The translations under genes were made by a program, and so were the position numbers. The notes under the pieces were generated by a model. That model was not told the DNA's origin, searched no databases, and was given only the letters and a program-made list of their open reading frames with translations. DNA of 64,000 nt, taken from assembly GCF_023161665.1 (NCBI RefSeq), contig NZ_JALNTW010000007.1:136016-200015 (forward strand), given 5' to 3'. Source of the DNA: Shewanella sp. 1CM18E (GTDB taxonomy: Bacteria; Pseudomonadota; Gammaproteobacteria; Enterobacterales; Shewanellaceae). Positions 1 through 7,689 of this stretch are shown piece by piece. How positions within the stretch are numbered: position 1 is the stretch's first letter; each line of letters opens with the position of its first letter.

Positions 1-319
1 CAGCAAGTTGAGGCTCTAAAGCCAGTGCTCTTATAAATGGATCATCAAGTTTATTTAGAGCAGCATTGTTTATAGGGATCTGTCGTGATTGCCAAAACGC
101 TTGAATATCTGTTTCTATTTGCTGAATTGCTTCGGACTGGACAGATTGTTGTGCTAACACGACTTTATGTTGGTCAAACTCCGAATTCGGCTTAACCAAA
201 GCAATAAGTGATACCTGTTGATATAGCATTTTTTTAGCACGTTGAAGTCGTTCATCAGCAAGGCTAACAACACTAAAACACAGCAAGCTTATACAACATA
301 TAAAACGACAAAACACCAT
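1..319 (-). CDS. Small exported protein, 3'-truncated by window edge
   Basis: The first 106 codons of a minus-strand gene; the rest lies outside the window. The start is the ATG read from 319 to 317, preceded by AAAGGGA about 5 bases upstream. The N-terminus is a convincing signal peptide: a basic MVFCRF start, a hydrophobic Cys/Leu/Val core, and a likely cleavage after SLA near residue 22. The mature part is rich in Gln and Ala and reads as helical (ERLQRAKKML, SVQSEAIQQIETDIQAF). The family was not recognised. Export to the periplasm is inferred from the signal peptide only. Confidence 0.6.
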   Translation of the reverse strand, partial: MVFCRFICCISLLCFSVVSLADERLQRAKKMLYQQVSLIALVKPNSEFDQHKVVLAQQSVQSEAIQQIETDIQAFWQSRQIPINNAALNKLDDPFIRALALEPQLA

Positions 320-599
320 CTAACATCCCTTTTAAACTACTTTGATTAAGTATGGCAAACAATTGTGTTTTGTATATGAACAAAACATAAATTAACCAGC
401 CTTATCCATCGCTGTTGTAGAAGGCTAAAACCCATCGCGTAATTGTTTCTTAGTATTAGCGAGTTAGCGAGAGTACAAAAATATTGAGCTTGTTATAGAA
501 AACAAGATTGACTCTAGGGCTATAGCTCTGACAAAAATGCAGTCGTTATTTTCATTAGCTGCAAAATAACCCCACATTTCAACGCAAAGGCTTTAATGA
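320..599. other. Intergenic, no gene seen
   Basis: This stretch lies between the exported-protein start and the tRNA-Leu remnant array. It contains an inverted repeat GTTATTTT / AAAATAAC around 546-571 and otherwise AT-rich sequence. No open frame with a ribosome binding site was seen on either strand. Confidence 0.5.
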
Positions 600-672
600 T
601 GCTCCCCGTGGCCAAACTTGAACTGGCACACTTACTCAGCGAGGCCGATCTTATTAAAAGTAATCCCTTGTA
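600..672 (-). pseudogene. Degenerate tRNA-Leu remnant A
   Basis: The 3' half of the neighbouring tRNA-Leu (acceptor 3' strand, T arm and variable arm) is recognisable with several substitutions. The anticodon stem is disrupted by an insert-like CCGATCTTATTA segment on the plus strand. The 5' acceptor strand and D arm are not recognisable, so it cannot fold as a tRNA. It lies directly downstream of the Leu terminator at 695-723. Confidence 0.6.
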
Positions 673-694
673 CTTTTGCCACAGCCGTAAATAC

Positions 695-723
695 AAAAAA
701 GCCCCCGCTTATGCGGAGGCTTT
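695..723 (-). terminator. Rho-independent terminator of Cys-Leu unit 1
   Basis: On the minus strand GCCTCCGC, a four-base loop and GCGGGGGC are followed by TTTTTT. It sits a few bases after the 3' end of tRNA-Leu (729-814). A near-identical copy at 1750-1778 follows the second tRNA-Leu. Confidence 0.85.
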
Positions 724-728
724 AATGA

Positions 729-814
729 TGGTACCCGTGGCCAGACTTGAACTGGCACGCTTATTCAGCGAGGGATTTTAAATCCCTTGTGTCTACCGAT
801 TCCACCACACGGGC
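729..814 (-). tRNA. tRNA-Leu(UAA), copy 1
   Basis: An 86-base class II tRNA with encoded CCA. The acceptor strands GCCCGTG and CACGGGT pair, the discriminator is A, and the anticodon loop TTTAAAA carries anticodon TAA between AGGGA and TCCCT. The long variable arm (CGCTGAATAAGCG) and the T arm with GTTCAAGTC are present. It is the last gene of a Cys-Leu pair transcribed leftward. In E. coli the equivalent gene (leuZ) follows glyW and cysT downstream of pgsA. Confidence 0.95.
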
Positions 815-935
815 AAACTCTTTGATTTTGATGATACGTATTGCCGGTATCAATACTGCTTACTCACTTGCTATTTAAACTAAAGAGTAAACTCACCAAA
901 TTCTTGTTCTTTTCATCATAACTCTTAAAGAATTA

Positions 936-1009
936 TGGAGGCGCGACCCGGAGTCGAACCGAGATCGACGGATTTGCAATCCGCAGCATAGCCATTCTGC
1001 CATCGCGCC
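936..1009 (-). tRNA. tRNA-Cys(GCA), copy 1
   Basis: A 74-base tRNA with encoded CCA and discriminator U. The acceptor stem is GGCGCGA / TCGCGCC, the anticodon is GCA inside GGATTGCAAATCC, and the T loop GGTTCGACTCC is intact. A tRNA-Cys starting 1055 bases further right looks identical. It is followed leftward by tRNA-Leu copy 1. Confidence 0.96.
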
Positions 1010-1041
1010 TTCTTGTTTCCCATCACTTGGGAACGAGGCAC

Positions 1042-1069
1042 ACTTTACCTGAATTAAAATCTCAGTCAA
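1042..1069 (-). promoter_or_regulatory. Promoter of tRNA Cys-Leu unit 1
   Basis: On the minus strand TTGACT is followed by a 16-base spacer and TAAAGT. The predicted start of transcription is about 25 bases before the tRNA-Cys 5' end. The -35 hexamer and spacer length match those of the promoter ahead of tRNA-Gly (2215-2242), so this unit appears independently transcribed. Confidence 0.55.
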
Positions 1070-1311
1070 TAATAAATTAAATGATTTTATTCAACTGGTT
1101 AAAACGCGATCTAACCAGACAAATAACGCTCAGTAGATGCTTATAAAATAGCTAGTTAAGGTAATAAAGGCTCAGTTTTACTTGCCTTGTTCTTTCCTCA
1201 ACCAAAACAAGTAAAGATACCTGCTGATCTAGCGCACTTACATGCTAAATTTTAATTAAGGTTATAACCTGCTAGTTATAAATGCCTTCCCTTAGCAGCC
1301 GACAGAGAGAC

Positions 1312-1350
1312 TTATACCAATTAGTATAAAGATTTAATCGCTCAGCGGCT
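1312..1350. repeat. Dispersed palindromic intergenic repeat, copy 1
   Basis: TTATACCAATTAGTATAA is an inverted repeat (TTATAC / GTATAA) followed by a tail of the form ATTTAnTCnnTCAGCG. The same palindrome and tail occur at 55020-55060. A two-copy match of roughly 35 bases in one window suggests a small dispersed intergenic repeat family. Confidence 0.5.
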
Positions 1351-1376
1351 GCTTTAAATACTTTTCTTAAAGAGGA

Positions 1377-1450
1377 TGGTGCCCGTGGCCAGACTTGAAC
1401 TTAGATGCCTTATTTAACGAGGCCGCTCTTATTAAAGGTAATCCCTTGTA
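1377..1450 (-). pseudogene. Degenerate tRNA-Leu remnant C
   Basis: It begins with TGGTGCCCGTGGCCAGAC on the plus strand, the complement of a tRNA-Leu 3' end. The T arm and variable arm are then altered (TTGAACTTAGATGCC) and the anticodon arm is disrupted. It is nearly identical to remnant E, 277 bases to the right. No functional fold is possible. Confidence 0.6.
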
Positions 1451-1472
1451 CTTTTTTCATCGGCGTAAATAC

Positions 1473-1501
1473 AAAAAAGCCCCGGTTAATGCGGAGGCTT
1501 T
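1473..1501 (-). terminator. Degenerate copy of the tRNA-Leu terminator
   Basis: This is the same sequence as the terminators at 695-723 and 1750-1778, but with changes that break two stem pairs (GCCTCCGC opposite ACCGGGGC). The T-run remains. It is probably weakened. Confidence 0.45.
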
Positions 1502-1506
1502 AATGA

Positions 1507-1577
1507 TGGTACCCGTGCCCAGACTTGAACTGGCACGCTTATTCAGCAAGGCCGATCTTATTAAAAGTAATCCTTTG
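1507..1577 (-). pseudogene. Degenerate tRNA-Leu remnant D
   Basis: It retains the tRNA-Leu 3' acceptor strand, T arm and variable arm almost intact (GGTACCCGTG, then TTGAACTGGCACGCTTATTC on the plus strand). It changes abruptly at the anticodon arm and has no 5' half. It is probably a partial duplication. Confidence 0.6.
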
Positions 1578-1606
1578 TGCCTTACCGCAACTCAAATTTC
1601 AGACGT

Positions 1607-1634
1607 AAAAAAACCAGCTCGGTGGCTGGTTTAA
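1607..1634 (-). terminator. Rho-independent terminator inside the remnant array
   Basis: The minus strand reads AACCAGC, a short loop and GCTGGTT followed by seven T residues. Its stem sequence differs from the Leu terminators, so the array contains two terminator types. Confidence 0.7.
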
Positions 1635-1653
1635 ATACTCTTCTTAAAGAAGA

Positions 1654-1728
1654 TGGTACCCGTGGCCAGGCTTGAACTTAGATGCCTTATTTAACGAGGC
1701 CGCTCTTATTAAAGGTAATCCCTTGTAC
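1654..1728 (-). pseudogene. Degenerate tRNA-Leu remnant E
   Basis: It is nearly identical to remnant C over the whole block, including the following 30 or so bases that lead to a terminator. It lies directly downstream of the terminator of tRNA-Leu copy 2, the same relation that remnant A has to tRNA-Leu copy 1. Confidence 0.6.
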
Positions 1729-1749
1729 TTTTTTCATCGGCGTAAATAC

Positions 1750-1778
1750 AAAAAAGCCCCCGCTAATGCGGAGGCTTT
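1750..1778 (-). terminator. Rho-independent terminator of the Gly-Cys-Leu operon
   Basis: The minus strand carries GCCTCCGC, loop ATTA and GCGGGGGC followed by TTTTTT, five bases after tRNA-Leu copy 2. Confidence 0.85.
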
Positions 1779-1783
1779 AATGA

Positions 1784-1869
1784 TGGTACCCGTGGCCAGA
1801 CTTGAACTGGCACGCTTATTCAGCGAGGGATTTTAAATCCCTTGTGTCTACCGATTCCACCACACGGGC
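1784..1869 (-). tRNA. leuZ: tRNA-Leu(UAA), copy 2
   Basis: It reads identically to copy 1: an 86-base class II tRNA with anticodon TAA and encoded CCA. It is the last tRNA of the Gly-Cys-Leu operon downstream of pgsA, the position held by leuZ in E. coli, so it is probably the ancestral copy. Confidence 0.96.
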
Positions 1870-1990
1870 AAACTCTTTGATTTTGATGATACGCATTGTC
1901 GGTATCAATACTGCTTACTCACTTGTTATTTACACTAAAGAGTAAACTCACCAAATTCCTGTTCTTTTCATCATAACTCTTAAAGAGTTA

Positions 1991-2064
1991 TGGAGGCGCG
2001 ACCCGGAGTCGAACCGAGATCGACGGATTTGCAATCCGCAGCATAGCCATTCTGCCATCGCGCC
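1991..2064 (-). tRNA. cysT: tRNA-Cys(GCA), copy 2
   Basis: A 74-base tRNA-Cys with anticodon GCA and encoded CCA, matching copy 1. The spacer to tRNA-Leu copy 2 matches the equivalent spacer of unit 1 apart from a handful of substitutions. It occupies the E. coli cysT position. Confidence 0.96.
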
Positions 2065-2076
2065 ACTTTATTAAAT

Positions 2077-2152
2077 TGGAGCGACATATCGGGTTCGAAC
2101 CGATGACCTATACCTTGGCAAGGTATCGCTCTACCAACTGAGCTAATGTCGC
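2077..2152 (-). tRNA. glyW: tRNA-Gly(GCC)
   Basis: A 76-base tRNA with encoded CCA. The acceptor stem is GCGACAT / ATGTCGC, the anticodon is GCC within ATACCTTGCCAAGGTAT, and the T loop is GGTTCGAACCC. It is the first tRNA of the operon and single copy here, so the duplication did not include it. The order pgsA-glyW-cysT-leuZ matches E. coli. Confidence 0.96.
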
Positions 2153-2214
2153 ACTTCAATTTAACCTGTTTTCAAGCTGAAGTGTAATTCACTTCCCCTT
2201 GACTACGGAATGGC

Positions 2215-2242
2215 ATTCTACCGATTAAATGCCAAGAGTCAA
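2215..2242 (-). promoter_or_regulatory. Promoter of the tRNA Gly-Cys-Leu operon
   Basis: On the minus strand TTGACT, a 16-base spacer and TAGAAT lie between the pgsA stop and tRNA-Gly. Predicted transcription starts about 55 bases before the tRNA-Gly 5' end. The good match to sigma-70 hexamers suggests transcription independent of pgsA. Confidence 0.65.
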
Positions 2243-2304
2243 CGCTATAATTAGCGATAAATGACTGTTTGCGCACTTATCGAACTTTTCGTTGTTTTAA
2301 CCAG

Positions 2305-2853
2305 CTATTCTGCAGTTAAATCTTTCCAAGCTGCGAGAATATAGCTCATCATCGACCATAAAGTAAGAACTGCTGCTACGTAAAATAATGCATAGGCAAC
2401 GTAAGTCAAAAATTCATTTGGTTGCCAAATTAAGCCTGTTATCGCAACCATTTGCGCTGCAGTTTTATACTTACCAATCCAAGACACAGCTACTGCACCA
2501 CGTTTACCAATTTCGGCCATCCACTCCCTGAGCGCTGATATTACAATTTCTCGTCCAATCATAATGAGTGCTGGTAGGGTCAGCCAAATATTACCGTACT
2601 CAGAGATCAATAATACCAAGGCTGTGGTTACCATGATTTTATCTGCAACCGGGTCAAGAAATGCGCCAAAGCGAGTTGATTGTTTTAATTTACGCGCAGC
2701 ATAACCATCTAAAGCGTCAGTAACAGCGGCTAACCAAAAAACAAATGCAGATGCAAAAGGAGACCAGGGCTCTGGAATATAAAAAAGCACAACGAAAACA
2801 GGTAACAGTATTAACCTGAAAAGTGTTAACGCAATAGGAATGTTAAACGGCAT
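2305..2853 (-). CDS. pgsA: CDP-diacylglycerol--glycerol-3-phosphate 3-phosphatidyltransferase
   Basis: It makes phosphatidylglycerol phosphate from CDP-diacylglycerol and glycerol-3-phosphate, the committed step to phosphatidylglycerol and cardiolipin in the inner membrane. The 182-residue protein carries the CDP-alcohol phosphatidyltransferase motif, D-x2-DG-x2-AR-x8-G-x3-D-x3-D, at about residues 46-70 (DGYAARKL, then GAFLDPVAD). Four or more hydrophobic segments surround it. Length matches E. coli PgsA. It follows uvrC by 47 bases and precedes the Gly-Cys-Leu tRNA operon, the E. coli arrangement. The start is the ATG at 2853. Confidence 0.96.
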   Translation of the reverse strand: MPFNIPIALTLFRLILLPVFVVLFYIPEPWSPFASAFVFWLAAVTDALDGYAARKLKQSTRFGAFLDPVADKIMVTTALVLLISEYGNIWLTLPALIMIGREIVISALREWMAEIGKRGAVAVSWIGKYKTAAQMVAITGLIWQPNEFLTYVAYALFYVAAVLTLWSMMSYILAAWKDLTAE

Positions 2854-2900
2854 TGTAGAACCTATTAGTCAAAAGCAGCGCCAATCTTGCCTTAATTTTG

Positions 2901-4730
2901 TTACCCTCGCAATGCATCATGTATCGTTTGTGCCATTTCTAAGCTAATACCGGGAACTTTTACCAATTCTGACACGCTTGCGCCCTTTACTTCTTGAATA
3001 CCACCTAAATATTGCAGTAACGCCTTACGACGTTTAGGGCCTACACCGGCTATTGATTCCAGTGAAGAAGTATTACGTGTTTTTTGTCTTTTATTTCTAT
3101 GCCCAGTAATTGCGAAGCGATGAGACTCATCACGAATATGTTGTATAAGGTGTAATGCACCTGAATCTGCAGGCAAAGTAAAGGACTCCTCATTTTCACC
3201 ATAAATTAAAGTTTCTAAGCCAGGCTTACGACCTTCACCTTTTGCCACGCCAATGAGCGTTGGGGCATTGTCTATGGCGACAAATTTTTCATCTACTATC
3301 TTTTGTGCGATCCGTAACTGGCCAATACCACCATCAATAAATAAAATATCAGGGATTTTTCCTTTATCAGTGATTTTATCGAAACGACGAGTAATCGCCT
3401 GTTTCATGGCAGCATAATCATCGCCAGGTGTTATACCTTCAATATTATAACGACGATAATCTGCCTTGTTAGGCCCCTCTCGGTTAAACACTACACAAGA
3501 GGCTACCGTACTCTCCCCCATCGTATGACTGATATCAAAACACTCCATACGTTTGATGCTACTTGTTGCTTCAATTGCCTCTTCTAACAATAGGAATCGC
3601 TGCTCTACAGTATTCTTGTGCGATAAACGTGTATTAACTGCGTTTGTTGCATTGGTTAAGGCTAGCCTTAAAAAACTGGCTCTTTCACCGCGAACATTGG
3701 TTTTGATCTCGACTTTTTTATTTTGCCCCGCTTGGATCGCTTGCGCTAATTCAGCTTGCTCCTCAAACGATTCACTAATCAAGATCTCTTTTGGAGTTAA
3801 GCGTTGGCTGTCTGCATTGAGATAAAACTGCAGCATAAACGAGCGCAAGACTTCTGATACCTCAGTGTTGGCTGGTACTTTAGGGTAATAGCTTCGGCTA
3901 CCGAATATTTTGCCTTCTCGAATAAACAGTAAATGGAAGCATGCGACACCTGAAGCATAGTAAGCGCCAATGACATCAAGATCTCCGGATGCATTCGACA
4001 CCTCTTGCTGCTCTGATACACGTCTTAACGCAGTAATTTGATCGCGAAAAGTTGCTGCTTGCTCATAACGCATTTCTGCAGCAGCTAATTCCATTTGCGC
4101 GACTAACACCGACATAACCTGACTATTCTTGCCTTTTAAAAATAGCGTGGCTAAACGAACCTGTTCTTGATAATCAACGGTGCTAATTTTATCAACACAA
4201 GGCGCACTGCAACGGCCAATTTGATACTGCAAGCAAGGTCTCGAACGAGATTTATAATATAAGTCGTCACATTGGCGGATAGGGAATATTTTCTGCATCA
4301 AGTGCAAGCTTTCTCGCACAGCCCCTCCGTTGGGGTAGGGTCCGAAATATTGTCCCTTATCGCGCTTGGGACCTCGATGATAGGCCAACCGAGGGTGTTT
4401 ATGATTACTTAATAAGATATACGGGTATGACTTATCATCTCGAAGCAATACATTATATTTCGGCATGTATTGTTTGATGTAGTCATTTTCAAGGATCAGT
4501 GCGTCTGTTTCACTGTGAGTCAGTGTGACATCGATATTGGCGATATGAGAAACCAATGCTTGGGTTTTAACATTGGCTAAATTTTTACGAAAATATGAAG
4601 AAAGGCGTTTTTTTAAATCTTTCGCCTTGCCCACATAAATCACAGTTCCCTTATGATCATACATCCTGTAAACACCAGGTGATGAGGTGACTGTTTTTAA
4701 AAAATCTTCGGCATTAAATGCATCTGGCAT
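2901..4730 (-). CDS. uvrC: UvrABC excinuclease subunit C
   Basis: It makes the two incisions flanking a DNA lesion in nucleotide excision repair, working with UvrB. The 609-residue protein has the expected order: an N-terminal GIY-YIG nuclease (SPGVYRMYD, then [13 protein letters not shown], residues about 15-50), a cluster of cysteines near 160-178, a UVR domain that binds UvrB at about 203-238, an RNase H-like nuclease from about 390 (ECFDISH), and a C-terminal helix-hairpin-helix pair ([14 protein letters not shown]). It starts 18 bases after the uvrY stop and is probably co-transcribed with it. Confidence 0.97.
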   Translation of the reverse strand: MPDAFNAEDFLKTVTSSPGVYRMYDHKGTVIYVGKAKDLKKRLSSYFRKNLANVKTQALVSHIANIDVTLTHSETDALILENDYIKQYMPKYNVLLRDDKSYPYILLSNHKHPRLAYHRGPKRDKGQYFGPYPNGGAVRESLHLMQKIFPIRQCDDLYYKSRSRPCLQYQIGRCSAPCVDKISTVDYQEQVRLATLFLKGKNSQVMSVLVAQMELAAAEMRYEQAATFRDQITALRRVSEQQEVSNASGDLDVIGAYYASGVACFHLLFIREGKIFGSRSYYPKVPANTEVSEVLRSFMLQFYLNADSQRLTPKEILISESFEEQAELAQAIQAGQNKKVEIKTNVRGERASFLRLALTNATNAVNTRLSHKNTVEQRFLLLEEAIEATSSIKRMECFDISHTMGESTVASCVVFNREGPNKADYRRYNIEGITPGDDYAAMKQAITRRFDKITDKGKIPDILFIDGGIGQLRIAQKIVDEKFVAIDNAPTLIGVAKGEGRKPGLETLIYGENEESFTLPADSGALHLIQHIRDESHRFAITGHRNKRQKTRNTSSLESIAGVGPKRRKALLQYLGGIQEVKGASVSELVKVPGISLEMAQTIHDALRG

Positions 4731-4748
4731 AACAGGTTTAAATTTGAG

Positions 4749-5393
4749 TTAGAATTGTCCCGTATCTAACATCTTATATCTAATTGCTAAGCGAGTCAGC
4801 TCTACATCGCCACCAATACCAAGTTTAGCGAATAACCTGTAACGGTAGCTGTTGACAGTTTTAGGGCTTAAATTAAGTTGCTCAGAGATCTCGCTGACCT
4901 TTTCACCATTGGTGATCATCAACATAATCTGTAGTTCTCGTTCAGATAGGGTTTTAAACGGATTGTCTTCTGACTGGTTAAATTGACTTAAAGCCATTTG
5001 TTGCGCGATTTCCGGTGATAAGTATCTTTGTCCATGAGCAACCTGTCGAATAGCTTGTAATACCTCAGGCGATGTTGCACCTTTAGTAAGGTAACCGGAT
5101 GCACCTGCTTGCATGACTTTTGTGGGAAAAGGATCTTCGGTATGAATAGTTAGAACAATGATTTTAGCGTGCGCTTGGAAACGTAAAATTTTTCGAGTAG
5201 CTTCTAATCCGCCGATGCCGGGCATATTCATGTCCATTAAAATCACATCAGCTTCATTTTTACGACACCACTGAACAGCAGTTTCACCATCACCGGCCTC
5301 TCCTACCACTTTAATACCGCGCTCGTCTTCAAGGATCCGTCGAATACCGGTTCTAACTAACTCATGGTCATCAACTAAATATACAGAGATCAA
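4749..5393 (-). CDS. uvrY: BarA/UvrY-type response regulator
   Basis: It is the response regulator of the BarA-UvrY (GacS-GacA) system, which activates CsrA-titrating small RNAs in gammaproteobacteria. The receiver domain has acidic residues D8 and D9, phospho-acceptor D54 (ILMDMNMPG) and the LTKGA lysine near 104. A LuxR/FixJ-type helix-turn-helix follows at about 148-205 (LSERELQIM, then SEISEQLNLSPKTVNSYRYRLF). It opens with TTG at 5393, preceded by AAGGG; the protein then aligns end-to-end with UvrY/GacA from its ISVYLVDDHELVR start. The adjacency to uvrC is conserved. Confidence 0.96.
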   Translation of the reverse strand: MISVYLVDDHELVRTGIRRILEDERGIKVVGEAGDGETAVQWCRKNEADVILMDMNMPGIGGLEATRKILRFQAHAKIIVLTIHTEDPFPTKVMQAGASGYLTKGATSPEVLQAIRQVAHGQRYLSPEIAQQMALSQFNQSEDNPFKTLSERELQIMLMITNGEKVSEISEQLNLSPKTVNSYRYRLFAKLGIGGDVELTRLAIRYKMLDTGQF

Positions 5394-5560
5394 AGTTGTC
5401 TTACCCTTAATGCCTAATACTGACCAAGAGGCTTTGGACAGAATTTAAAATGTTATGGGAGATAATTTATCGCATATGACAAGATATAGAAAGGAAAAAA
5501 TAGCAAATTCAACTCGACTAGTACCTCTATAAATAATTTATTAATTAACAACTTAGCTTA

Positions 5561-5592
5561 AAAACAAAAAAGGCAGCCCTAGGCTGCCTTTT
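5561..5592 (-). terminator. Rho-independent terminator of tRNA-Ser
   Basis: AGGCAGCC, loop and GGCTGCCT followed on the minus strand by a T-rich run (TTTTTTGTTTT), eight bases after the tRNA-Ser 3' end. Confidence 0.85.
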
Positions 5593-5599
5593 CTTAATA

Positions 5600-5690
5600 T
5601 GGCGGAGAGATAGGGATTTGAACCCTAGATGGGCTATAAACCCATGCCGGTTTTCAAGACCGGTGCATTCGACCACTCTGCCATCTCTCC
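5600..5690 (-). tRNA. tRNA-Ser(UGA)
   Basis: A 91-base class II tRNA with encoded CCA. The acceptor stem is GGAGAGA / TCTCTCC, the anticodon is TGA within CCGGTCTTGAAAACCGG, the variable arm is long (CATGGGTTTATAGCCCATC), and the T arm carries GGTTCAAATCC. It is a single gene with its own promoter and terminator. Confidence 0.96.
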
Positions 5691-5701
5691 AATTGGACTA
5701 G

Positions 5702-5730
5702 ATATTATGCGTTTCGCAATATGATGTAAA
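5702..5730 (-). promoter_or_regulatory. Promoter of tRNA-Ser
   Basis: On the minus strand TTTACA, a 17-base spacer and TAATAT precede the tRNA-Ser 5' end by 11 bases. The hexamers and spacing fit sigma-70. Confidence 0.55.
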
Positions 5731-5912
5731 CCTGTATAACTAAATTTATGTTTAATGCAGCCTATTATGCTGAAATAGCAAACGATACAAACGATTACGC
5801 CTTTAATCATGCCAATCATAATGCTGTTACTGTTGTCGTAATGAGTGTGATCTATCAAAGACTTTGCAAAACTGTGATAGTATCAGCCTACTAAAAATAG
5901 CCATGCACTTTT

Positions 5913-7622
5913 ATGAACTCAAACGTTATTCCTGCTTCAGCACTAATTCCTCATTTTACGCTTTCTCCAAAACAGGAATTTACTCCCAGCGCAAAAGCAA
6001 ACTTATTAGCCCAAGAACGCTGCTCAGACGCATTCAGGTTACTTAGCGAAACTGATAATCAACATATGTTTATCGCAGAGTATTTTGGCTGTAACCGTAA
6101 ACGTACTATCGAGGCGCTAATCGATGCACATGGCGTATTTTCGCCACAGTTTTTAGTACAGAACGAACATAAAGAACCTATTTGGACACAAAGCTCAAGC
6201 AGTGATCCGAAACCGTTAGCAGCCAAACAGCATAAGTATCGATATTTATCAGGGTCAATTCGCAAAACAGATCTAGTCGGTCGTTTTAACAGTGAAAGCA
6301 AAGTTTACGAACCGGGCTTGCTGGCTACATGCCATTATTTATTTATTTGTGCAGATTCTTTATGGAAAAGAGAGCCACTTTGGGACTTATTACTTGAGAT
6401 CCTTGATAAACAAACTTACCACGTCCACTCTCAGCTCGCTGAACTACCGTTAAACTGCAAAATAGTGTTGATTGGCTCTAGTCACCAATATGGTAGCTGT
6501 TGGCTAGGAGAACCGAGCTTTTCGCGCCATTTCCCATTGCTTGGTGAACTAATCAATGAAATGGATCTTGATGAGCACTCTGTTGATGACTATTGCCACT
6601 GGTTAGCAGGTATTTTTACTGATTTAAATATACAGTTAGAAAATAACGCGTTGCAGTTGCTACTACTATTTTGCGCAAAGCTTGCTGATCATCAATTACG
6701 CCTAAGCTTAATGGCAACCAATATTGAACATTTGTTAGCTCAAGCAAAAGCCTATGGCCGTAGTGAGCGCATTAGCCATCAAGCATTGGCCCATAGTATT
6801 GCCATGCTCAATCAAAGACATAATGCATCTGAGAGGCTATCAGAACAGAATTTTGATGATCTTTTTATCAACCTACCAACTCAAGATGAAGTTATTGGCC
6901 AGATCAATGGCTTAACCGTGATTGAAAATGCTGAGTTTAGCTATGGTGAACCTGCACGTATTACTGCGTCAGTCCACTATGGCGATGGTGAAGTTGCTGA
7001 CATTGAGCGTAAATCTGAGTTAGGTGGCAATATTCACGCTAAAGGTATGATGATTTTATCAGCCTGTTTATACCGCATATTTGGAAAGGACGCCCCACTT
7101 CACCTTAACGCTAACATAGTGTTTGAGCAGTCATATCAAGAGATTGATGGCGATAGTGCTTCATTAGCAGAATATTGCTGCCTTATCTCAGCGATAGCTG
7201 AAAAGCCCATTAATCAGAGTCTTGCTGCTACTGGTGCAATCGACCAGTTTGGTAATGTTCAGGCTATTGGCGGTGTGAATGAGAAAATAGAAGGTTTCTT
7301 TAAGCTATGTAAGCGTCGAGGTCTAACGGGTAATCAAGGTGTCATAATCCCCTGCTCTAATATGCAACAGTTGAATTTACATCAAGACGTCATAGATGCT
7401 GTCACTGAAGGCTTGTTTTCGATTTATCAAGTTAAGCATATCGATGAAGCGGTTGAAATTCTAATGCAACTGCCAGCAGGTAGTGCTGATGAGGACAATC
7501 AATTTCCAGACGAGTCGCTATACGGTTTAGTACAGTCTCGGTTAGAAAATCTAGCCGGATACCAGGAAGAAGAACCTAGCCTTTTTGCGAGACTACTCGA
7601 TAAATTTAAAATTTCTAGCTGA
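5913..7622 (+). CDS. lonH: LonH-type S16 protease (YcbZ family)
   Basis: A 569-residue protein whose C-terminal third is a Lon-type serine protease. The catalytic dyad is visible as S415 in DGDSAS and K458 in NEKIEG, spaced 43 residues apart as in E. coli Lon. The N-terminal part is a degenerate AAA-like region without a clear Walker A motif, as in E. coli YcbZ/LonH. It lies immediately upstream of fabA, the conserved gammaproteobacterial order. The physiological substrate is not known from sequence. The start is the ATG at 5913. Confidence 0.88.
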   Translation: MNSNVIPASALIPHFTLSPKQEFTPSAKANLLAQERCSDAFRLLSETDNQHMFIAEYFGCNRKRTIEALIDAHGVFSPQFLVQNEHKEPIWTQSSSSDPKPLAAKQHKYRYLSGSIRKTDLVGRFNSESKVYEPGLLATCHYLFICADSLWKREPLWDLLLEILDKQTYHVHSQLAELPLNCKIVLIGSSHQYGSCWLGEPSFSRHFPLLGELINEMDLDEHSVDDYCHWLAGIFTDLNIQLENNALQLLLLFCAKLADHQLRLSLMATNIEHLLAQAKAYGRSERISHQALAHSIAMLNQRHNASERLSEQNFDDLFINLPTQDEVIGQINGLTVIENAEFSYGEPARITASVHYGDGEVADIERKSELGGNIHAKGMMILSACLYRIFGKDAPLHLNANIVFEQSYQEIDGDSASLAEYCCLISAIAEKPINQSLAATGAIDQFGNVQAIGGVNEKIEGFFKLCKRRGLTGNQGVIIPCSNMQQLNLHQDVIDAVTEGLFSIYQVKHIDEAVEILMQLPAGSADEDNQFPDESLYGLVQSRLENLAGYQEEEPSLFARLLDKFKISS

Positions 7623-7634
7623 TCGGAGTTGTTT

Positions 7635-7652
7635 AGCGTACACGTGTTCGCT
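7635..7652 (+). promoter_or_regulatory. FabR-type operator ahead of fabA
   Basis: AGCGTACACGTGTTCGCT is an almost perfect palindrome (AGCGTACA / TGTTCGCT) 38 bases before the fabA start. It matches the operator recognised by the unsaturated fatty acid repressor FabR upstream of E. coli fabA and fabB, as I recall that consensus. It implies control of fabA by membrane unsaturation. Confidence 0.75.
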
Positions 7653-7689
7653 AACCTTGGCAGCTCAAATTGCTGGAGTATAAAAAATA

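Larger units (their letters stand above)
1010..1376. other. Intergenic between duplicated tRNA units
   Basis: The stretch holds the Cys-Leu unit 1 promoter (1042-1069) and a palindromic element TTATACCAATTAGTATAA at 1312-1329. No protein gene was seen. The sequence from about 1340 onward resembles that preceding remnant E. Confidence 0.55.

Noticed and set aside
596..781. 61-codon plus-strand frame through the tRNA-Leu array
   Set aside because: It is the antisense of tRNA-Leu remnant A, the terminator and true tRNA-Leu; the repeated peptide comes from repeated tRNA sequence.
1395..1634. 79-codon plus-strand frame through remnants C and D
   Set aside because: Same reason: antisense of tRNA-like repeats and terminators, no ribosome binding site.
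600..2152. Prophage or integrative element attached at the tRNA genes
   Set aside because: No integrase, phage or transfer genes are in reach; the repeats are explained by local duplication of tRNA sequence.
5634..5858. 74-codon minus-strand frame overlapping tRNA-Ser
   Set aside because: It runs into the tRNA and its promoter, and the end of the peptide is translated tRNA sequence.
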